The position numbers and the translations under genes were made by a program. Shown here piece by piece: positions 32,689-40,457 of a stretch of DNA of 64,000 bases (position 1 is its first letter; every line of letters starts with the position of its first letter). The notes beneath the pieces are model-generated. The model was given only the letters and a program-made list of their open reading frames with translations. It had not been told where the DNA came from and did not search any database. Source of the DNA: Nocardioides marmoribigeumensis (GTDB lineage: Bacteria > Actinomycetota > Actinomycetes > Propionibacteriales > Nocardioidaceae); NCBI RefSeq assembly GCF_031458325.1, contig NZ_JAVDYG010000001.1, forward strand, positions 3,100,001-3,164,000, read 5' to 3'.

Positions 32689-33155
32689 TACCGCGCCAGC
32701 GACTCCGCCCGCCGCTTGAGGTCCGCGGCGTGCCGCTCGAACCCGGCTTGCACCCGCTTCGGCCCGGCCAGCGGCACCAGCGGCCCGCGGAACTCCTCGA
32801 CGGTGTCGTAGCGCGTGGGGCCGCCCGGCTCCTGGGTCAGCCGCTGGTGACGCACCCCGCGCACCAGCCCGAGGCGGGCCGGCCAGCCCTCGAAGACGTA
32901 GGACAGCAGCGCGGTCCGGGTGCCCTCGCCGGCCGGGGGCTCCACGGCGCTGATCCGCTCCGGTGAGGTGATCCGCCGCCCCCCGGGGGTGAACTCGACG
33001 TGCAGCACGATCGGGTCGCCCACGCTCGGGGGACTCGGGCACTGCGCCTCGCGCACGAAGCTGTTCCACTCGGCGTACGCCGCGGTGTCGGTCATCACCG
33101 ACCACACCACCTCGATCGGGGCGTCGATCTCGACGTGGGCCTCGGGGGTGCGCAT
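32688..33155 (-). CDS. SRPBCC-fold (polyketide cyclase/START-like) protein
   Basis: The 155-residue protein starts with HVEIDAPIEVVWSVMTDTAAYAEWNSFV, typical of the START/Bet v1-like SRPBCC superfamily. It has a C-terminal long helix (FERHAADLKRRAESLAR) that lines the hydrophobic cavity. Such proteins bind lipids or polyketide-like molecules; no specific ligand can be inferred. The dispersed hairpin element lies between this gene and the F420 enzyme gene upstream. Confidence 0.85.
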   Translation of the reverse strand: MRTPEAHVEIDAPIEVVWSVMTDTAAYAEWNSFVREAQCPSPPSVGDPIVLHVEFTPGGRRITSPERISAVEPPAGEGTRTALLSYVFEGWPARLGLVRGVRHQRLTQEPGGPTRYDTVEEFRGPLVPLAGPKRVQAGFERHAADLKRRAESLAR

Positions 33156-33184
33156 GGGCTGATCCTGCCAGCCATCCCGGCCCC

Positions 33185-33296
33185 GCGTACTCCGACGTAC
33201 GCGTGGCTGATGTCCGATTTGTCCAGCGCGTACGTCGGAGTACGCGCGGCGGGGCGGTGCGCGCGGCGGGGCGGGGCGCGGCGGGGCGGGGCGGGC
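33185..33296. repeat. Dispersed 61-bp hairpin element, copy 2, with G-rich tail
   Basis: Bases 33185-33203 (GCGTACTCCGACGTACGCG) and 33227-33245 form the same perfect 19-bp stem, and the 23-nt loop is identical to the copy at 7020-7080. A GGCGGGG-rich tract (33246-33296) follows, up to the stop codon of the minus-strand gene at 33297. The left arm is single here, without the 30-bp duplication of copy 1. As in copy 1, the element lies directly 3' of a minus-strand gene in the same orientation. Confidence 0.92.
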
Positions 33297-33782
33297 TCAG
33301 TCGGCGAGGCGGGCCGGGAAGCCTCCCGTGGCGATCGGGCCCCAGCGGGTGGGGGTGACCCGGATCAGGGACTTGCCCTGGTCGACCATCGCCTGGCGGT
33401 ACTCCGCCCAGTCGGGGTGCTCGCCGGAGATGCAGCGGAAGTACTCCTCGAACGCGTCGAGCGCCGTGTCGTCCGGGGTGCCGTCGGAGACCGCGTCGAG
33501 CACCTCGGCGTCACCGTCGACCTGCACCCAGGCGTCGTCCCACTCGTCGGACAGCACGAGCACGGTCGCGCGCCCGGAGCGACGGGCGTTCCTGGTCTTG
33601 GCGCGCTCGGGGTAGGTCGCGATGACCAGCCGCCCGCCGGCGTCGACGCCCCCGCTGACGGGGGACAGCTGGGGGCTGCCGTCCTGGCGCTCGGTGACCA
33701 GGACGTAGTGGTGGCGGGTCCGGGCGAAGTCGAGCAGCTCGTCGAGCTCGACCCGATCGGTGGTGGCGATGGAGCGTGGCAT
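33297..33782 (-). CDS. PPOX-class F420-dependent oxidoreductase
   Basis: The 161-residue protein has the split-barrel flavin/F420-binding fold (HHYVLVTERQDGSPQLSPVSGGVDAGGRLVIATYPERAKTRNARRSG) characteristic of actinobacterial F420-dependent PPOX-family enzymes (related to Rv1155-type proteins). It probably reduces a small organic substrate with F420H2. It is divergently arranged with the BVMO gene, and the starts are about 18 bases apart. Its 3' side carries the dispersed hairpin element. Confidence 0.85.
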   Translation of the reverse strand: MPRSIATTDRVELDELLDFARTRHHYVLVTERQDGSPQLSPVSGGVDAGGRLVIATYPERAKTRNARRSGRATVLVLSDEWDDAWVQVDGDAEVLDAVSDGTPDDTALDAFEEYFRCISGEHPDWAEYRQAMVDQGKSLIRVTPTRWGPIATGGFPARLAD

Positions 33783-33799
33783 GGGTGAGGCTTACCCGC

Positions 33800-35293
33800 G
33801 TGACCCGCACCAGCACACCTGTCGACCATGACGTGGTCGTCGTCGGCGCCGGCTTCTCCGGCCTCGGCGCCGCCATCAAGCTCCGGGAGTCGGGCTTCGA
33901 CGACTTCGTCCTCCTCGAGGACGGCGACGGGGTCGGCGGCACCTGGCACTGGAACACCTATCCCGGCGTCGCGGTCGACATCCCGTCGTTCAGCTACCAG
34001 TTCTCCTTCGCCCAGCGCTCCGACTGGTCGCGCACCTACGCCCCGGGCAGCGAGCTGAAGCAGTACGCCGAGGACCTCGCCGATCGCTACGGCCTGCGGG
34101 ACCGCATCCGGCTGCGCACCCGGGTGGAGCGCGCGTCGTGGGACGAGGACGGGTCCTGCTGGCGGCTGGACCTGCGCGGCGGGGCGCAGGTGACCGCGCG
34201 CCACCTGCTCAACGCCTCGGGCGTGCTCACCACGCCCAGGCTGCCCGACATCCCGGGCATCGAGACCTTCGAGGGCACCTCGGTGCACACCGCCCGCTGG
34301 GACCACGACCTCGACCTGACCGGCCAGCGCGTCGCGGTGATCGGGACCGGCGCGTCGGCGGTGCAGGTGATCCCCGAGATCGCCCCTCACGTCGCCGGGC
34401 TGACCGTCTTCCAGCGCACCCCGATCTGGTGCTTCCCCAAGCTCGACCTGCCCCTGCCCGCGCCGCTGCGGGCCGGGCTGCGCCTGCCCGGTGCCAAGGC
34501 CGCGGTGCGGCTCGCCGCGCAGGGGTTCGTCGAGGTGACGTTCCCGATCGCCGCGCACTACCACCGGTGGTTCCCGCTGGCGACGCAGATGGAGAAGGCC
34601 GGCCGGCGCTACCTTGCCCAGCAGGTCGAGGACCGCGAGACGCGCCGCAAGCTCACCCCGTCGTACGGCGTCGGGTGCAAGCGGCCGAGCTTCCACAACG
34701 GCTACCTCGCGACCTACAACCAGCCGCACGTGCACCTGGAGACCACGCCGATCCTCGAGGTCACGCCGACCGGGGTCCGCACCTCCGACGGCATCCTGCA
34801 CGAGGTCGACGTGCTCGTCCTGGCGACCGGCTTCCAGGTGATGGAGGGCGACAGCATTCCGACCTTCGAGCTCGTGGGGCGTGAGGGCACGCTCGCGGAG
34901 TTCTGGGACGAGCACCGGCTCCAGGCCTACCAGGGCGTGTCCGTGCCGGGCTTCCCGAACTTCTTCACGGTCTTCGGCCCCTACGGCTACAACGGGTCGT
35001 CCTACTTCGCGCTGATCGAGGCGCAGGTGCACCACATCGTCCGCTGCCTGCGCCGTGCCCGGAGCGTGGGCGCCGACCGGGTCGAGGTGACCGAGGAGGC
35101 CAACCAGCGCTACTTCGCCGAGATGCTGCGGCGGCGCGACCGGCAGGTGTTCTGGCAGGAGTCGTGCACGCGGGCCAACTCCTACTACTTCGACAAGCAC
35201 GGCGACGTCGCCCTGCGGCCCACGACGACGATCGAGTCGGTGTGGGCGAGCCGGCGTTTCCCCTTGCAGGACTACGAGTTCAGCGCGGGCTGA
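33800..35293 (+). CDS. Flavin-containing monooxygenase, Baeyer-Villiger type
   Basis: The 497-residue NAD(P)/FAD oxidoreductase has two Rossmann motifs (VVVVGAGFSGLGAA and VAVIGTGASAVQV). Between them lies the Baeyer-Villiger fingerprint FxGxxxHxxxW (FEGTSVHTARW, about residue 155). GGTWHWNTYPGVAVDIPSFSYQFSF is typical of the family. It inserts oxygen into ketones or oxygenates heteroatoms with NADPH. The substrate is unknown. The GTG at 33800 avoids overlap with the divergent F420 enzyme gene; an upstream GTG/ATG-type start would overlap it. Confidence 0.9.
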   Translation: MTRTSTPVDHDVVVVGAGFSGLGAAIKLRESGFDDFVLLEDGDGVGGTWHWNTYPGVAVDIPSFSYQFSFAQRSDWSRTYAPGSELKQYAEDLADRYGLRDRIRLRTRVERASWDEDGSCWRLDLRGGAQVTARHLLNASGVLTTPRLPDIPGIETFEGTSVHTARWDHDLDLTGQRVAVIGTGASAVQVIPEIAPHVAGLTVFQRTPIWCFPKLDLPLPAPLRAGLRLPGAKAAVRLAAQGFVEVTFPIAAHYHRWFPLATQMEKAGRRYLAQQVEDRETRRKLTPSYGVGCKRPSFHNGYLATYNQPHVHLETTPILEVTPTGVRTSDGILHEVDVLVLATGFQVMEGDSIPTFELVGREGTLAEFWDEHRLQAYQGVSVPGFPNFFTVFGPYGYNGSSYFALIEAQVHHIVRCLRRARSVGADRVEVTEEANQRYFAEMLRRRDRQVFWQESCTRANSYYFDKHGDVALRPTTTIESVWASRRFPLQDYEFSAG

Positions 35294-35295
35294 CC

Positions 35296-35321
35296 GTTTG
35301 GGTGCTCGAGCCACCGGGCAC
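35296..35321 (+). promoter_or_regulatory. Candidate SigB/SigF-type promoter before the DUF5709 gene
   Basis: GTTT (35296-35299) is followed after 16 nt by GGGCAC (35316-35321), ten bases before the ATG at 35331. The mycobacterial/streptomycete SigF/SigB consensus is roughly GTTT-N14-17-GGGTAT. The match is partial. Confidence 0.35.
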
Positions 35322-35330
35322 GTCACTGCC

Positions 35331-35735
35331 ATGAGCGAAGACCAGCTGCAGCCCGCCGACACCCTCGACGACCGGGGCGTGGACGACGTCCTCGACGAGG
35401 GCTACTCGCCGCCCGAGAAGCTGCAGGGCAGCCGCTCCCACGGCACCACCGCACGCGAGCTCGCCGAGGGCGAGAGCCTCGAGGACCGCCTCGCCCAGGA
35501 GGAGCCGGAGCCCGACCCCTACGACGAGGCCCACGCCGGCATCCCCGACCAGGAGTCCGGTGAGGTCGTCGGCGACCAGCGCGCCGGGCGCCTGACCGCC
35601 CCGGACGAGGGCGTGCACGAGGACGTCGACGCCGAGCTGGTCGCCGACGACCACGGCATCGACGGCGCGGCCGCGAGCGCGGAGGAGGCCGCCGTCCACG
35701 TCATCGACGAGGACGCCGACCCGACCCGGCTCTGA
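35331..35735 (+). CDS. DUF5709 domain protein
   Basis: The 134-residue acidic protein is of the actinobacterial DUF5709 type, recognisable by TLDDRGVDDVLDEGYSPPEK and LAEGESLEDRLAQEEPEPDP near the N-terminus. The second half has paired DExxGEVVGDQRAGRLTAPDEG motifs. It is cytosolic, probably largely disordered, and of unknown function. A SigB-like promoter candidate lies directly upstream, and the gene is separated from the SprT-like gene by a perfect hairpin. Confidence 0.85.
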   Translation: MSEDQLQPADTLDDRGVDDVLDEGYSPPEKLQGSRSHGTTARELAEGESLEDRLAQEEPEPDPYDEAHAGIPDQESGEVVGDQRAGRLTAPDEGVHEDVDAELVADDHGIDGAAASAEEAAVHVIDEDADPTRL

Positions 35736-35742
35736 GCGCCAC

Positions 35743-35763
35743 CGAGCCGGTCAGACCGGCTCG
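35743..35763. terminator. Perfect hairpin between convergent DUF5709 and SprT-like genes
   Basis: CGAGCCGGT (35743-35751) pairs with ACCGGCTCG (35755-35763) around CAG. It covers the stop of the minus-strand gene and sits eight bases after the plus-strand stop, so it can serve as a bidirectional terminator. Confidence 0.7.
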
Positions 35764-36425
35764 ACCATCCCGAAGGGGACGGTGTAGACCCCCGACGGCA
35801 CGCGCAGGTGGTAGCGCGTGCGGCCGACCTTGACCACGCGCCCGATCTGTCCCTGCAGGACGCCGGGTGCGACCACCCGGGCCCGCATGCCCGGGCCCAG
35901 CCGCTGGAGCCGGGCGCCCCGGGTCAGCGCGGCCAGCTCGACGGCGTAGGTCGGGTGGAGCACCTCCGGCGCGACGGGGCGGCCGTGGTGGGTCCACGCG
36001 AAGACCCGCTCGAGCGTGGGCCGCGACGCGCACGGTCGGCAGAGCAGGACGCGCTCGGGGCGCCGGTGGCGGTCGGCGGTGTGGCCCTGGGGGCACACCC
36101 CCACCCAGGCACCCGTCACGCGCGGTGAGTCGGCCGAGACGCACCGCTCGCCGCTGCACCCGATGCGCCGGGCGACCGCCCGCCAGCGAGGGCCGTGGCC
36201 CGTGCCGGGCCCCACCAGGGCGTGGGCGATCTCGTGCAGCACCGTGTCGCGCACCTCGTCCTCGCTGTGCAGCGCGGTGAGCGGCCTGGACAGGCCGATG
36301 ACCCGGTCGGAGTAGCGGCAGATGCCGGCCCGCCGCTTGGCGTTGTCGAGCTGCAGCCGCCAGCCGGACAGGCCGTGCTCGGCCATCAGCTCGAGGGCGA
36401 GCCTGCGGGCGGCGGCGATCTCCAT
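35751..36425 (-). CDS. SprT-like zinc metalloprotease-domain protein
   Basis: The 224-residue protein has a SprT/WSS1-like core with the metalloprotease motif HEIAHALVG (HExxH). It is preceded by LSRPLTALHSEDEVRDTVL, and a third His follows in GTGHGPRW. A cysteine-rich segment comes next (GCSGERCVSAD...GVCPQGHTADRHRRPERVLLCRPC), likely a zinc ribbon. The C-terminal 60 residues (VVKVGRTRYHLRVPSGVYTVPFGMVEPV) look like a small beta domain. SprT-type proteins act on DNA-protein crosslinks in eukaryotes; the bacterial role is unclear. A tandem repeat occupies the region upstream of its start. Confidence 0.82.
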   Translation of the reverse strand: MEIAAARRLALELMAEHGLSGWRLQLDNAKRRAGICRYSDRVIGLSRPLTALHSEDEVRDTVLHEIAHALVGPGTGHGPRWRAVARRIGCSGERCVSADSPRVTGAWVGVCPQGHTADRHRRPERVLLCRPCASRPTLERVFAWTHHGRPVAPEVLHPTYAVELAALTRGARLQRLGPGMRARVVAPGVLQGQIGRVVKVGRTRYHLRVPSGVYTVPFGMVEPV

Positions 36426-36447
36426 GCCCCGGAGGCTAGGCGAGCCC

Positions 36448-36507
36448 ACCGACAGCCCCACCGACAGCCCCGCCGACAGCCCCGCCGACAGCCCCGTCGA
36501 CAGCCCG
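36448..36507. repeat. Five 12-bp tandem repeats RCCGACAGCCCC
   Basis: Units begin at 36448, 36460, 36472, 36484 and 36496, with changes only at the first two positions and the last base. The array lies 22 bases upstream of the SprT-like start and 113 bases upstream of the methyltransferase start. It could be a divergent regulatory site or a neutral expansion. It is open in both directions but unlikely to be coding. Confidence 0.9.
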
Positions 36508-36620
36508 CCGAGAGCGCCGCGGACAGCACGGCCGACGGTCTGTTTCGGGACCGACGGTCCTGTCGGCCCGGGGGGCGGGGGAGCAGCATGGAGGTGCCCC
36601 CGACCCACAGGAGGTCCCCC

Positions 36621-37427
36621 GTGACCGTCAGCTTCGAGGGACTCAAGGGAGTCCAGCACCGCACGTGGACCAGCGGCGACTACGCCAACGTCGCGCGCCT
36701 GACGGTGCCGCTGGCCCAGGAGCTCGTGGAGGCGGTCGACCCCGCCCCGGGCACCCGCGTGCTCGACGTCGCGTGCGGCACGGGACACGTCGCCCTGGCC
36801 GCGGCGCGACGGTTCTGCGAGGTCACCGGCGTGGACTACGTCCCGGCGCTGGTCGAGCGGGCCCGGGAGCGGGCGCACGCCGAGCGGCTGCACGCCGACT
36901 TCGAGGTCGGCGACGCCGAGGCGCTGCCCTACCCCGACGGCTCCTTCGACACCGTCCTGTCCTCGATCGGCGTCATGTTCGTCGCCGACCACCAGCAGGG
37001 CGCCGACGAGCTCGTGCGCGTGACGCGTCCGGGCGGGAGCATCGGGGTGGCCAGCTGGACGCCCGACGGCTTCGTCGGCCGGCTCCTGCGCGTGGTGTCC
37101 GGGCACGTGCCGCCGCCGGCGGGCGCCCAGCCGCCGACGCGCTGGGGTGCACCCGGCGTCGCGGCGGAGATGTTCGGCGACCGCGTGGAGGACGTGGAGG
37201 AGCGGGTGCTCACGGTGCGCGAGCGGTTCCACTCCCCGGAGCACTTCGCCGACCTGTTCCTGCACGACTACGGCCCCACGCACCAGGCGGCGCTCACGCT
37301 GGACACCGACGCCCGCGAGGCCTTCCGCCAGGACCTGGTCGACCTCGCGGCGTCCTCCGACGTGGCCGACGACGGCACGCTGGCCACCGAGTGGGACTAC
37401 CTCCTCGTCACCGCCCGGCGCCGCTGA
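36621..37427 (+). CDS. Class I SAM-dependent methyltransferase
   Basis: The 268-residue protein has the SAM-binding motif I (RVLDVACGTGHVALAAARR), motif II-like VTGVDYVPALVERARERA and the acidic motif VGDAEALPYPDGSFDTVLSSIGVMF, as in UbiE/MenG-like and small-molecule methyltransferases. GTRW-type C-terminal helices complete the fold. The substrate is unknown. The GTG start is supported by an AGGAGG site ending eight bases upstream. It converges on the YceI gene, with a hairpin spanning the junction. Confidence 0.88.
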   Translation: MTVSFEGLKGVQHRTWTSGDYANVARLTVPLAQELVEAVDPAPGTRVLDVACGTGHVALAAARRFCEVTGVDYVPALVERARERAHAERLHADFEVGDAEALPYPDGSFDTVLSSIGVMFVADHQQGADELVRVTRPGGSIGVASWTPDGFVGRLLRVVSGHVPPPAGAQPPTRWGAPGVAAEMFGDRVEDVEERVLTVRERFHSPEHFADLFLHDYGPTHQAALTLDTDAREAFRQDLVDLAASSDVADDGTLATEWDYLLVTARRR

Positions 37428-37442
37428 GGCAGGTCAGCGGCG
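37419..37442. terminator. Perfect hairpin spanning the stops of the methyltransferase and YceI genes
   Basis: CGCCGCTGA (37419-37427) pairs with TCAGCGGCG (37434-37442) around GGCAGG. The arms contain the stop codon of each convergent gene (TGA on each strand), so one hairpin can terminate both transcripts. Confidence 0.7.
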
Positions 37443-37991
37443 ACGGTCCGCGGCGTACCCCTCGGTCGGGACGGCAACCCCGTCCAGCCGCACGCGGACC
37501 TCGTCGCTCACCGAGAACGCCCCGCCCAGGAAGCGGACCGGGGTGACGCCGAAGTCGGTCTGTCGCAGCGTCTCCTTGGCCCGCAGGACGCCGCCCTCGT
37601 CCCGCAGCCGCAGCGTGAACGGGCGCGACCGGCCGCGGATCCGCAGCGTCCCGGCGACCCGCCACCCGTCCCGGTCGGCCGTGACGTCCTCGGAGTGCAG
37701 CTCGACGGTCGGGTGCTCGGCAGCGCCCAGCTCCTTGAGCGCGCGCCGGCGCACGATCGCCTTCTCCGGACCCGACAGGCCCTTCACCCCGCCCTCGCCC
37801 CGGACCACCTCGACGCCGTCGACCGGGACGGTCACGCGCACCGACGTCGGGGTGCCCTCGGCGTGCTCCACCTCGGCGCGCCAGCGCGTCCACCGCAGCG
37901 TGAGCGCGTGCCCCATCCGAGCGGCCGGGCCCTCCACCCCGGTGAGGACGAGCAGGTCGCCCGCGGTCTCGTCGTACGTCCAGACACCCAT
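37434..37991 (-). CDS. YceI-family protein
   Basis: About 185 residues with the YceI-like lipocalin-type beta-barrel pattern (GVWTYDETAGDLLVLTGVEGPAARMGHALTLRWTRWRAEV ... LRQTDFGVTPVRFLGGAFSVSDEVRVRLDGV). Members bind isoprenoids or other lipids, and many are periplasmic. No signal peptide is visible, so it is probably cytoplasmic. I chose the ATG at 37991; a longer in-frame start at 38042 adds 17 non-conserved residues. Confidence 0.8.
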   Translation of the reverse strand: MGVWTYDETAGDLLVLTGVEGPAARMGHALTLRWTRWRAEVEHAEGTPTSVRVTVPVDGVEVVRGEGGVKGLSGPEKAIVRRRALKELGAAEHPTVELHSEDVTADRDGWRVAGTLRIRGRSRPFTLRLRDEGGVLRAKETLRQTDFGVTPVRFLGGAFSVSDEVRVRLDGVAVPTEGYAADRRR

Positions 37992-38089
37992 GGGGGTGAA
38001 GCTAGTGAGCTCGGGCGCCCGCTGCCACGCGACCTGCGTCACCCCCGTCCCGGCGGGTGCTGCCGGGGACCGGTGGGTACGTGTCCGCC

Positions 38090-39567
38090 ATGACCTCGTT
38101 GTGGCACGCCACCCACCAGCCCCGCGCCGACCGCGCCCACTCGCTCGAGCCGCTGCCGGACCGCACGGACCTCGTCGTCGTGGGCGCCGGCATCACCGGG
38201 CTCACCACCGCCCTGCTCGCACGTCGCGCAGGGCTGGAGGTGCTCCTGCTCGAGGCCCGCTCGATCGGCGCCGCCGCGACCGGCAACAGCACCGCCAAGG
38301 TCAGCCTGCTGCAGGGCACCGTGCTCTCCGGGATCCGCAGGCACCACGACCAGGAGGTCGTCGACGCCTACGTCCGCTCCAACACCGACGGGCGCGACCT
38401 GCTCACCGGCCTGATGGAGGAGCTCGGCGTCTCCTACCAGCGCGAGACCGCCTACACCTACGCCACCACCGACCAGGGCCTGCGCAGCCTGGAGCAGGAG
38501 TACGCCGCCGCCGTGGGCGCGGGCCTGCCGATGCGGTGGACCGACCGGACCGAGCTGCCGTACGACGTCGCCGGCACGATCGCGCTCGACGGCCAGCTGC
38601 AGGTGCACCCGATGGAGCTGCTGGAGGCCCTGGCCTCGGCGTTCGAGGACGCGGGCGGCCGGCTCGTGGAGGGCGTGCGCGTGGTGAAGGTCGGCAAGAC
38701 CGAGACCGTCGTCCACACCACGGTCGGCGACGTGCGGGCCGACAAGGTCGTGATGACGACCGGCGCCCCGACGCTCGACCGCGCCGGCCACTTCGCACGC
38801 GTGGTCGCCGCCCGCTCCTACGCGCTGTCGTTCGCGCTGCCCGACGAGGCGGCCGTGCCGCACGGGATGTACCTCTCCGCCGACCAGCCGAGCCGCTCGA
38901 TCCGCTGGACGCCGTCGGAGCAGGGACGTCTCCTGCTGGTCGGCGGCAACGGCCACGACGTCGGCCGCGACGGGCACACCGACCGCCGCGTGCAGCAGCT
39001 GGTCGACTGGACCCGCGAGCACTGGGGCGAGGTCTCGCTGACCCACCAGTGGTCGGCGCAGGACTACACGGCCGAGAACCTGCTCCCGATCGTCCAGAAG
39101 CTCCCCGGCGGCGCCGAGGTCTGGCAGGCCAGCGGCTTCCAGAAGTGGGGCTTCACCAACGGCCCGGCCTCGGCGCTCGCGCTGCTCGCCGCCGTCACGG
39201 GCGAGCCCGAGCCGTCTGGCGCCGCACGCTCCGCCGGCGCGTCCCCGGAATGCGCGACCTCGGCCACGCGGCGATGGCGCAGCAGAAGGTCGGCTGGCAC
39301 ATGACCCGCGGCTGGGCCCAGGCGCTGGTCGACGGCCAGGGCGACCCCGAGCCGGGCCAGGGCGTCGTACGCCGGGAGGGCGCCAAGGTGGTCGCCACCG
39401 CCAACGTCGACGGCCGGCTGTGCTCGGTGTCGGGCATCTGCCCCCACCTCGGCGGGATCCTCACGTGGAACGCCGCGGAGCAGTCCTGGGACTGCCCGCT
39501 GCACGGGTCGCGCTTCGACACCGACGGCCAGGTCCTGGAGGGCTTCGCGACCCGGGGTCTGGCCTGA
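38090..39567 (+). pseudogene. FAD-dependent oxidoreductase with C-terminal Rieske domain, interrupted by a frameshift
   Basis: From 38090 an FAD oxidoreductase of the DadA/glycine-oxidase fold (LVVVGAGITGLTTALLARRAG, residues 29-49) continues well past NGPASALALLAAVTGEPEP (about 39210). The frame then runs into a nonsense tail ending at 39304. In the next frame the expected continuation appears (RTLRRRVPGMRDLGHAAMAQ, about 39220 on), leading to a complete Rieske [2Fe-2S] domain: CPHLGG...CPLHGSRF, stop at 39567. Together they are the usual architecture of an FAD oxidoreductase with a Rieske tail. A two-base insertion at about 39214-39216 (...CCGTCTGGC... against an expected CCGTGG) would explain it. 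It could be a real mutation or an assembly error. An ATG at 39250 might also let the Rieske part be made separately. Confidence 0.75.
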
Positions 39568-39594
39568 CCGTCCGGGGCGTCGGAGACTGACCGC

Positions 39595-40446
39595 ATGAGC
39601 GGTGCGCACCCCGACCTCCCGACCCTCGCCGTCACCGGCTCGACCGGCGCCGTCGGCGGCGAGGTCGCGCGGACGCTGGCCGGCCGCGGCGTGCCGCTGC
39701 GGCTGCTGGTCCGGTCGCCGTCGAGGGCACCCTCGCTCGAGGGGGCCGCCGTCGTCGGGTGCACCTACGCCGAGCCGGGGGAGGCGCTCGAGGGCGTCCG
39801 CGTGCTGTTCATGGTCTCCGCCTCGGAGTCGGCCGACCGCCTGGCCGAGCACCGGTCGTTCGTCGAGGCCGCGGCGCGGGCCGGGGTGGAGCACGTCGTC
39901 TACACGTCGTTCCTCAACGCCTCTCCGGAGGCGACCTTCACCCTCGCGCGGGACCACCACGCGACCGAGCTGATGATCCGCGAGGCCGGGCTCGGGTTCA
40001 CCTTCCTGCGCGACAGCCTCTACCTCGACTTCCTGGCGTCGCTGGTCGGCGACGACGGCGTGGTCCGGGGACCCGCGGGCTCCGGCGCCCTCGCCGGGGT
40101 GGCCCGCCACGACGTCGCGGCCTCGGCCGTCGCCGTCCTGCACGACCCCGCCGCGCACGCCGGGGCGACGTACGACCTGACCGGGCGCGAGGCCCTGACC
40201 TTCGCCGAGGTCGCCGGCGTCCTCGCGCGGCACCTGGGCCGGGAGGTGCGGTTCCACGACGAGACCGTGGAGGAGGCCTACGCCTCGCGCCGCCGCTACG
40301 GCGCGCCCGACTGGCAGCTGGACGCGTGGGTCTCGACCTACACCGCGATCGCGGCCGGAGAGCTGGCCACGGTGTCCGGCGACGTCGAGCGGCTGACCGG
40401 GCGCCCGCCCCTCACCCTCGACGAGCTGCTGACCCGGCGGGCCTGA
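39595..40446 (+). CDS. NmrA-like NAD(P)-binding protein
   Basis: The 283-residue protein belongs to the atypical SDR/NmrA group: TLAVTGSTGAVGGEVARTLAG, then RLLVRSPSRAPSLEGAAV, with no clear catalytic Tyr-x3-Lys. VVYTSFLNASPEATFTLARDHHATELMIREAGLGFTFLRDSLY is typical of QorB/NmrA-like quinone reductases or redox sensors. Its function may be NAD(P)H-dependent quinone reduction or regulation. It converges on an SDR gene. Confidence 0.85.
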   Translation: MSGAHPDLPTLAVTGSTGAVGGEVARTLAGRGVPLRLLVRSPSRAPSLEGAAVVGCTYAEPGEALEGVRVLFMVSASESADRLAEHRSFVEAAARAGVEHVVYTSFLNASPEATFTLARDHHATELMIREAGLGFTFLRDSLYLDFLASLVGDDGVVRGPAGSGALAGVARHDVAASAVAVLHDPAAHAGATYDLTGREALTFAEVAGVLARHLGREVRFHDETVEEAYASRRRYGAPDWQLDAWVSTYTAIAAGELATVSGDVERLTGRPPLTLDELLTRRA

Positions 40447-40457
40447 CGCGCCCGCGC

